Origin: Thermoleophilia bacterium
Lineage (GTDB): Bacteria > Actinomycetota > Thermoleophilia > Gaiellales > SKUG01
Direction: 5' to 3'
Assembly (NCBI GenBank): GCA_025964405.1
Contig: JAOPYW010000239.1
Location: 1 to 8,263 of the forward strand
DNA: 8,263 nt
The notes under the pieces were generated by a model. The model was not told where the DNA came from, ran no database searches, and worked only from the letters and a program-made list of their open reading frames with translations. Position numbers and translations under genes: made by a program. Shown here piece by piece: positions 1-4,742 of this stretch (positions are counted from its first letter, which is position 1; every line of letters starts with the position of its first letter).

Positions 1-522
1 CTCGCCGCGTCGTTCATCGGCCCGTACGTCTTCCCGGCCGCCGGCGAGCTGGCGGTCGTCGCGGCGCTCGGTGTCGGGGTCGCGGTGCCCGAGGTGCTCC
101 TGCTCGCGCTCGTCGGCTCGATCGCCAGCGACCAGCTCGCCTACGGCGCCGGTCGCGTCGGCGGATCAGGCCTCGCACATCGCATGCTGCTCCCCCATCG
201 CCGCGAGCAGCTCGAGCGACGCGTGCACCGCCACGCGGTCACGGCGCTCATCCCCGGACGCATGGTGCCGGGCGCCCGCACCTGGATCGCCGTGCTCGCG
301 GGCGTCGCCCGCCTCGACTACCGCCGCTTCTCGCTGCTCAACCTCGCGGGCTGCGCGCTGTGGGCCGCCGTGTTCACCGTCGTCGGCGTGGTCTTCGGAG
401 CGACCGCCGACGTCGAGGGCATCATCGACGGCATCCGCCACTGGGTCTGGCCGATCGTGGTCACGATCACGCTCCTCATCGCCGCGCGCGTGCTCTACAT
501 CCGCCGGAAGGGCCAGCCATGA
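1..522 (+). CDS. DedA/VTT-family membrane protein, C-terminal part (5' truncated)
   Basis: The frame is open to the left edge and ends at TGA 520-522, giving 173 residues of what is normally a roughly 200-220 residue protein, so only the N-terminal few tens of residues are missing. DedA/VTT (SNARE-associated Golgi) proteins are polytopic inner-membrane proteins linked to lipid scrambling or transport, membrane potential and envelope stress. Seen here (fragment numbering): an acidic residue E16 in the early FPAAGE segment, D44 in the SDQLAYGAGR segment (the family's GDxxxYxxGR), and the hallmark IPGRMVPGARTW with R87 and R93. The 6-residue spacing equals that of the essential arginines in E. 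coli YqjA/YghB. A helix follows at about 112-133, and a final one at about 148-166 ends in the basic tail RRKGQP. An internal GTG at 85 could be mistaken for the start, but the conserved acidic segment lies upstream of it. The stop overlaps the next gene by ATGA, indicating one transcript. The substrate is unknown. Confidence 0.88.
   Translation, partial: LAASFIGPYVFPAAGELAVVAALGVGVAVPEVLLLALVGSIASDQLAYGAGRVGGSGLAHRMLLPHRREQLERRVHRHAVTALIPGRMVPGARTWIAVLAGVARLDYRRFSLLNLAGCALWAAVFTVVGVVFGATADVEGIIDGIRHWVWPIVVTITLLIAARVLYIRRKGQP
506..511 (+). promoter_or_regulatory. Ribosome binding site for the Rieske oxygenase gene
   Basis: GGAAGG lies 7 bases before ATG 519, inside the end of the DedA gene. 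It fixes the start of the Rieske gene at 519, although the same frame is open further upstream to 360. With the ATGA overlap it indicates coupled translation with the DedA gene. Confidence 0.65.
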
Positions 523-1490
523 ACATCCCCACCGTCGACGACGGGCGCTTCGCGAACCCGGCCGTGCTGCTCGAGAGCTGGTACGTCGCCTGTCGCGCCA
601 AGGAGCTCAAGCCGGGCGCACCCCGCTCCTTCGACCTCGCCGGCCGCCGCCTCGTCGTGTTCCGTCGCGCCGACGGCAGCATCCACGCCATGAACGGCCG
701 CTGCGCCCACCTCGGCGCCGACCTCGGGCAGGGCCGGGTCACGCCCGAGGGCGAGCTCGAGTGCGCCTTCCACCACTGGCGCTTCGGCACCGACGGCGCC
801 TGCACCTACGCGAAGGGCCTCGACACGCCGCCCGGGCGACGGCTGACGACCTATCCCGCACGCGAGCACCTCGGGCTCATCTGGGTGTACACCGGCCCGG
901 AGCCGAGCTTCGACCTGCCCGTCATCGACCAGCGGCTCCGCCCCCTGCACGTGCCGTCGCAGCACATCGACTGCCACCCCCACCTCGTACTCGGGAACGT
1001 CTACGACATCGAACACTTCGGCGCCCTGCACGGGGTGACGTTCAGCGAGGAACCGACGATCGAGCGCACCTCGGCGATGGAGCTGCGCGCCGACGTCGTC
1101 GGCGGCTTCGAGTCGCGCTTCGTGCGCACCGTCACGGGCAGCGGCCACGGCGGCATCGAGGCGAGCTTCCGCACGCTCGGGGGCAGCATCACGTGGGTCG
1201 AGGTGCGTCGGCCCTTCCCCTTCCACGTCGTCTTCACCGGTCGGCCGACCTCGAGCGGCGGGTGCGACACGCAGACCGTGTTCCTCGTGCCGCGTTCGCC
1301 GGTCAAGAAGGTGCGCGCCGTGCTGCTGGTGATGGCGCTGCTCCACGACGACAGTCGCATCCTCAACCGCATGCAGTTCACGCCCGCGTTCACCGACGCG
1401 GATGCCGGCATGGCGGCCCTCGCGGCGCTCCTCGACGAGCAGCCCGTCGCGTGGGATGCACCCGCGCCCACGCCCACTCGCGGCACCTAG
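519..1490 (+). CDS. Rieske [2Fe-2S] non-heme iron oxygenase, single-subunit type
   Basis: This 323-residue protein has the two-part architecture of the oxygenase component of Rieske hydroxylases/demethylases, which use electrons from a reductase/ferredoxin to activate O2. The N-terminal Rieske domain (about 20-125) has C62-x-H64 and C82-x2-H85, separated by 17 residues, as cluster ligands. The catalytic domain has N160, D163, H166 and H171 in the family pattern NxxDxxHxxxxH: the two histidines ligate mononuclear iron, and D163 is the expected electron-transfer bridge to the neighbouring subunit's cluster. The third, carboxylate ligand is probably D277 or D278 in HDDSRILNRM. At 323 residues it is shorter than KshA-type steroid hydroxylases (about 380) and closer to dicamba-monooxygenase-type proteins (about 340). 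ATG 519 is supported by GGAAGG and by the ATGA overlap with the DedA gene. No reductase or ferredoxin gene is in the window, so electrons must come from elsewhere. The substrate is not deducible. The gene ends in a CTAG shared with the convergent transporter gene. Confidence 0.92.
   Translation: MNIPTVDDGRFANPAVLLESWYVACRAKELKPGAPRSFDLAGRRLVVFRRADGSIHAMNGRCAHLGADLGQGRVTPEGELECAFHHWRFGTDGACTYAKGLDTPPGRRLTTYPAREHLGLIWVYTGPEPSFDLPVIDQRLRPLHVPSQHIDCHPHLVLGNVYDIEHFGALHGVTFSEEPTIERTSAMELRADVVGGFESRFVRTVTGSGHGGIEASFRTLGGSITWVEVRRPFPFHVVFTGRPTSSGGCDTQTVFLVPRSPVKKVRAVLLVMALLHDDSRILNRMQFTPAFTDADAGMAALAALLDEQPVAWDAPAPTPTRGT
1487..1490. other. Shared palindromic CTAG stop of two convergent genes
   Basis: The Rieske gene stops with TAG at 1488-1490 (+) and the MMPL gene stops with TAG read from 1489-1487 (-). 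Because CTAG is its own reverse complement, one tetranucleotide supplies both stops and the genes overlap tail to tail by 4 bases. No intergenic space remains for a terminator, so the two transcripts must run into each other's coding region. Confidence 0.95.
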
Positions 1491-3946
1491 GCCCAGCGCG
1501 CGACCGGCAGCCGGCGCGCCAGCCAGGTCGGCAGCCACCAGTTGCGGTCGCCGAGCAGGCGCATCACTCCGGGCACGAGCAGCCCGCGCACGATGGTGGC
1601 GTCGAGCAGGAGCGCGACCGCGACCCCGAACCCGATCTCCTTCACGAGGATGAGCTCCGTCGTGGTGAACGCCACGCCGAGCGCCACGAGGATCATCGCG
1701 GCGCCCGTGACGAGCGGCGCGGTGCGCGCGATGCCCTCGGCCGTGGCGTTCGTCGTGTCGAGCCCGTCCTGCCACCCCTCGGCGATGCTCGCGAGCATGA
1801 ACACCTCGTAGTCCATCGAGAGCCCGAACAGCAGGCAGAACAGCACGAGGGGGAGCGATGCGTCGATCCAGCCGAGCTGGTGCGACCCGAGCAGGCCGAC
1901 GCCGAAGCCGTGCTGGAAGACGAGCACGACGATGCCGAGCGTCGCGGCGATCGACACGCCGTTGAGCACGATCGCCTTGAGCGGGATCACGATCGACCGG
2001 AAGGCCACGAGCAGCACCAGGAACGCACTGCCGAACACGAACAGCAGCACGAGCGGCATGCGCGCCTGGAGGATCTGGAAGAACTCCTGCTCCCACGCGA
2101 ACTGCCCGCCGATGTCGAGCGCCGGCGAGCCCGCGCGTGCCTCCAGGCCGCGGATGCTCGTGACGGTGTCGCGGGCCGCGCTGCCGCCACTGCGATCCTT
2201 GGCGGCGGTCACGATGAACAGGGTGCGCCCGTCGGAGCTGCGCTGCTGGCCCACCGAGAACACGTTCGGCACCTTGAGCAGCCGGTCACCGAGGGCCTGC
2301 AGCTCTCCCGCATCGTCGGTGTGGGCGACGACGTTGATCGGCGACGCCACGCGCTGGTCGAAGTCGCGCTCGATGACGCGTTGGGTCGCGCGCGACTCGA
2401 CGTGCCGGGGGAGCGCTTCCTGCAGCGGCACCTCGAGCTTGGCACCGTGCGCCATGAGGGCGAGCGGCACGAGGCCCGCGAGCACGAGGCAGACGACCAT
2501 GCCGGGCCGGCGCATGACGGCGTGCGTCAGTCGGCGCCACCCGTCACCCGCGGTGCCGTCGGTGCGCGGTTTCCTGACGGCGAACCGCTCGAGGCCCCCG
2601 CCCACGAGCGCGAGCGTCGGGGGCACGAGCACGATCGAGACGAGCATCGTCATGCCCACCACGATCACGCCGCCGATGGCGATGCTGTGCATCACGCCGA
2701 GCGGCACGAGCATCATGCCGGAGAGCCCGAGCAGCACGGCAAGCCCGGAGATGAGGATGGCGCGGCCCGCCTGCGTCGTGGTGACGATGGTCGCCGCGCG
2801 CACGCTGCGCCCGCGGGCCAGCTCCGCCCGGAACCGCGAGACCATGATGATCGTGTAGTCGATGCCGAGCCCGAACCCGAGCAGGGTCACGACGTTGAGC
2901 ACGAACACCGACACGTCGGCCGCGAGGCCGACCAGGTGCACGACGGCCATCGTGAGCAGCACCGAGAGGATGCCGACGCCGATCGGGAGCAGCGCCGCGG
3001 GCACGGTGCCGAACACGATGAGCAGGATGACGAGCGCCAGCGGGATGCCGATCATCTCGGCCTTCGACATGTCGACGCGCATCTGCTGCTCGACGTCCTT
3101 GGAGAACACGGCGCGCCCGGCCATGCGCACGTCGCGCATGCCGGCCTCCTCGGTGACCGAACGCACCTCGCTGATGGCGTTGCGCGTCACCTCGTCCTTG
3201 GTCGTGTCGAGCCCGATCGGGATCAGCACGGCCGTGCCGTCGGGCGAGGGCACGACGTCCTGCACCGATTCGACGCCCTCGATCGCGCGGAGCTGCTTGC
3301 GTGACGCGGCCACCTGGGCCTGCACCGCGGCCGGGCTGCCGTCGACGTAGACGAAGAGCGTCGTGGCCGGGTAGTGGAACCGCTCGCGCAGGTCGCGCTC
3401 GACCCGCATCGCCTCGCCGTCGGGTACGAAGCCACCCGACGAGAGCACCGAGTGCGCGGTGCCGGCGATCGGCGCGCTGACCAGGGCGATGACGAGGCCC
3501 ACCTGCAGGAACCGCCGACGGTGGTCGAACGCCGCCGCGCCGAGCCGGTGCAGGCGACCGGTGGGTGCACTGACGGCCGTGCCGGGCTGCTCGAGTCGCG
3601 TCAGTCGCCCGCGCAGGCCCTCGATCGTCTCGCTGGCGATCGCCGGATCGAGTTCGTGCGGCGCCAGCTCGAACAGGCGGTCACGTCGCACCCACAGGCC
3701 CGCGACGATGCCCGGCTCGGGGCCGGCCACCGCGAGCAGCACCAGCTCCTCCTGCACGTCGACGATGACGCCGCCCATGCCCTCGCGCGTCGTCGCCGCC
3801 GCACCGGGGCGCACGCGCACCAAGGGCGTGCGCGCCGTGGCGGGGCGGGCCACCAGCGCGATGGCCAGCAGCGCCGCACATGCGAGTGCGATGAGGATGA
3901 TGGTGGAGGTCCCTTGCAGCGTCCCCGACTGCCGTGCTCGATGCAC
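1487..3946 (-). CDS. MMPL-family RND transporter with N-terminal extension
   Basis: This 819-residue cytoplasmic-membrane transporter has the duplicated MmpL architecture (proton-driven export of lipids or other hydrophobic molecules). The first repeat starts with a helix at about 146-164, an extracytoplasmic domain at about 165-295 and a helix bundle at about 298-450. The second starts at about 481-499, with a loop to about 628 and a bundle from about 630-797. Each bundle holds an Asp-Tyr pair matching the proton-relay pairs of MmpL3: D363-Y364 in GFGLGIDYT and D712-Y713 in LLFGLSMDYEVF. The end, GDRNWWLPTWL, is typical of the family. GTG 3946 is the first start after an in-frame stop and has AGGTGA 9 bases upstream. 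Oddity: about 130 residues precede the usual first helix. They comprise a hydrophobic segment at 15-33 and a small hydrophilic domain at about 40-115 that I do not recognise. An alternative start at M57 (3778) would drop the extra helix but has a poor RBS. Substrate unknown. Confidence 0.93.
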   Translation of the reverse strand: MHRARQSGTLQGTSTIILIALACAALLAIALVARPATARTPLVRVRPGAAATTREGMGGVIVDVQEELVLLAVAGPEPGIVAGLWVRRDRLFELAPHELDPAIASETIEGLRGRLTRLEQPGTAVSAPTGRLHRLGAAAFDHRRRFLQVGLVIALVSAPIAGTAHSVLSSGGFVPDGEAMRVERDLRERFHYPATTLFVYVDGSPAAVQAQVAASRKQLRAIEGVESVQDVVPSPDGTAVLIPIGLDTTKDEVTRNAISEVRSVTEEAGMRDVRMAGRAVFSKDVEQQMRVDMSKAEMIGIPLALVILLIVFGTVPAALLPIGVGILSVLLTMAVVHLVGLAADVSVFVLNVVTLLGFGLGIDYTIIMVSRFRAELARGRSVRAATIVTTTQAGRAILISGLAVLLGLSGMMLVPLGVMHSIAIGGVIVVGMTMLVSIVLVPPTLALVGGGLERFAVRKPRTDGTAGDGWRRLTHAVMRRPGMVVCLVLAGLVPLALMAHGAKLEVPLQEALPRHVESRATQRVIERDFDQRVASPINVVAHTDDAGELQALGDRLLKVPNVFSVGQQRSSDGRTLFIVTAAKDRSGGSAARDTVTSIRGLEARAGSPALDIGGQFAWEQEFFQILQARMPLVLLFVFGSAFLVLLVAFRSIVIPLKAIVLNGVSIAATLGIVVLVFQHGFGVGLLGSHQLGWIDASLPLVLFCLLFGLSMDYEVFMLASIAEGWQDGLDTTNATAEGIARTAPLVTGAAMILVALGVAFTTTELILVKEIGFGVAVALLLDATIVRGLLVPGVMRLLGDRNWWLPTWLARRLPVARWA

Positions 3947-3969
3947 GACATGCCGTCACCTGCATGTCG
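3946..3969 (-). promoter_or_regulatory. Inverted repeat (stem-loop or operator) enclosing the ribosome binding site of the MMPL gene
   Basis: Perfect 8-base arms, CGACATGC at 3946-3953 and GCATGTCG at 3962-3969 (+ strand), are separated by 8 bases. Read as mRNA from the - strand, the loop contains the Shine-Dalgarno AGGTGA (3961-3956), and the first base of the GTG start codon is the last base of the stem. It could be an RNA hairpin presenting or masking the ribosome binding site, or a 24-base dyad bound by a repressor. The sequence does not separate these. Confidence 0.5.
3956..3961 (-). promoter_or_regulatory. Ribosome binding site supporting the GTG start of the MMPL gene
   Basis: AGGTGA is an exact six-base match to the extended anti-Shine-Dalgarno complement and lies 9 bases before GTG 3946. 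It favours this start over the internal ATG at 3778, and so favours the N-terminal extension being translated. Confidence 0.6.
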
Positions 3970-4020
3970 GGGCCGGGGGCATCACCTGTTGCGTGCGTCG
4001 CGCGCGCGAGGAGACTCGTT

Positions 4021-4039
4021 GCGGCCAGCTGCTGGCCGC
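4021..4039. repeat. 19-base near-perfect palindrome in the gap before the MMPL gene
   Basis: GCGGCCAGC (4021-4029) and GCTGGCCGC (4031-4039) are perfect 9-base reverse complements around a single T at 4030. The element lies 16 bases past the stop of the upstream 228-residue protein gene and about 75 bases before the MMPL start. No T-run follows on the - strand, so it is not a canonical intrinsic terminator. It could be a GC-rich attenuating hairpin or a regulator binding site. I see no convincing -35/-10 pair in the rest of the gap (3947-4055), which also contains a (CG)5 run at 3999-4008. Confidence 0.45.
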
Positions 4040-4055
4040 GCCGTTCGTGTCGGGG

Positions 4056-4742
4056 TCAGCGACGACCGGCGCGCCGTGTGGCGCCGCCGGGAAAATCGCG
4101 CCGGGCCGCCCACAGGATGGCCGCGAAGATCGGGTAGCTGATCGCCACGACCCGCTTGGTCGAGGTGATGATGCCGCGGTACTTCGGGGAGTCGTCGGCG
4201 AAGAAGACCCCGCCGGTGGCCGGATCCGTGATGCGCCGGAACCGCAGCGCGAACGCGATCTCGACCACGTACATCGCCAGGGTGAACAGGGTGAAGGCGA
4301 CGGTCGCAGCATCACGCTCACGGTCGAGCGAGGCGCGGTCGCGCACGAGCATCGTGCCGAGCACCGCGAACGCCACCGCGTCGTGCGAGATGCCGTAGCG
4401 CATCTTCCAGCGCCGCACCACGTAGACGAGGTACATCTCCGCGGCGCCCCGCGCCACCCAGCTGCCGAACGCGACCCCGAGCATGTGGCGGGCCGCCGGG
4501 CTGGCGGTCGAGCGTCGCCACCACACCCCCGGCAGCACCACGAACACGTTGATCGCAAGGTTGAGCCAGAGCACCTTCGACCAGTGGATCGGCCCACCGA
4601 TCTCCGGATGCCGGTTCTGGTTCCACGCGAACCCCGCCGAGCCGAGGCTCGTCAGCAGCACGGCGCCGATGTGGGCGTTGCCGCCCCCAGTGAAGGGTGT
4701 CGCTGCGACCACCGCTCCCCCCCGAACCGCACCAGCCGTCAT
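4056..4742 (-). CDS. Multi-pass membrane protein of unrecognised family, partner of the UnbU-UnbV fusion
   Basis: This is a 228-residue hydrophobic protein that I cannot assign to a named family. Probable membrane segments are at about 23-41, 57-73, 86-108, 121-134 (weak), 146-167 and 195-212, with a very basic C-terminal tail (GATRRAGRR). Charged or aromatic residues that look functional sit beside the helices: HWSKVLWLN (H53-N61), PGVWWRR (71-77), E102-M103-Y104 and WKMRYGISHD (112-121). Histidines at 24, 45, 53, 86 and 120 would allow metal or haem binding, but that is speculation. Near the C-terminus ITDPAT (171-176) equals six residues of the conserved RnfD-type motif in the upstream fusion protein. 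The ATG at 4742 overlaps the stop of the fusion gene by ATGA, so the two are co-translated and probably work together. The frame stays open upstream into the fusion gene, but the ATGA start is the reasonable one. I infer that it is a membrane partner of the fusion; the activity is unknown. Confidence 0.8.
   Translation of the reverse strand: MTAGAVRGGAVVAATPFTGGGNAHIGAVLLTSLGSAGFAWNQNRHPEIGGPIHWSKVLWLNLAINVFVVLPGVWWRRSTASPAARHMLGVAFGSWVARGAAEMYLVYVVRRWKMRYGISHDAVAFAVLGTMLVRDRASLDRERDAATVAFTLFTLAMYVVEIAFALRFRRITDPATGGVFFADDSPKYRGIITSTKRVVAISYPIFAAILWAARRDFPGGATRRAGRR

Noticed and set aside
1496..1519. GC-rich imperfect hairpin after the Rieske stop as terminator
   Set aside because: Arms pair only in part, no T-run follows, and the sequence is constrained by the C-terminal codons of the MMPL gene.
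495..2096. 533-residue open frame on the - strand
   Set aside because: It runs antisense through the Rieske gene and in another frame of the MMPL end. Its composition is R/A/H-rich and no motif is present.
71..3304. 1077-residue open frame on the + strand
   Set aside because: It lies antisense to the MMPL gene and out of frame with the DedA and Rieske genes. Its translation is a low-complexity run of R, H, D, E and A, as expected for a non-coding frame in GC-rich DNA, whereas the overlapped frames show clear family motifs.
3956..3982. Nine-codon ATG...TGA mini-frame whose stop overlaps the MMPL ribosome binding site, a possible leader peptide
   Set aside because: It has no proper ribosome binding site of its own (AGG only 2 bases before its ATG) and no codon pattern suggesting attenuation; too short to support.
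3999..4008. (CG)5 alternating run, potential Z-DNA
   Set aside because: Short, and expected by chance in DNA of this base composition.
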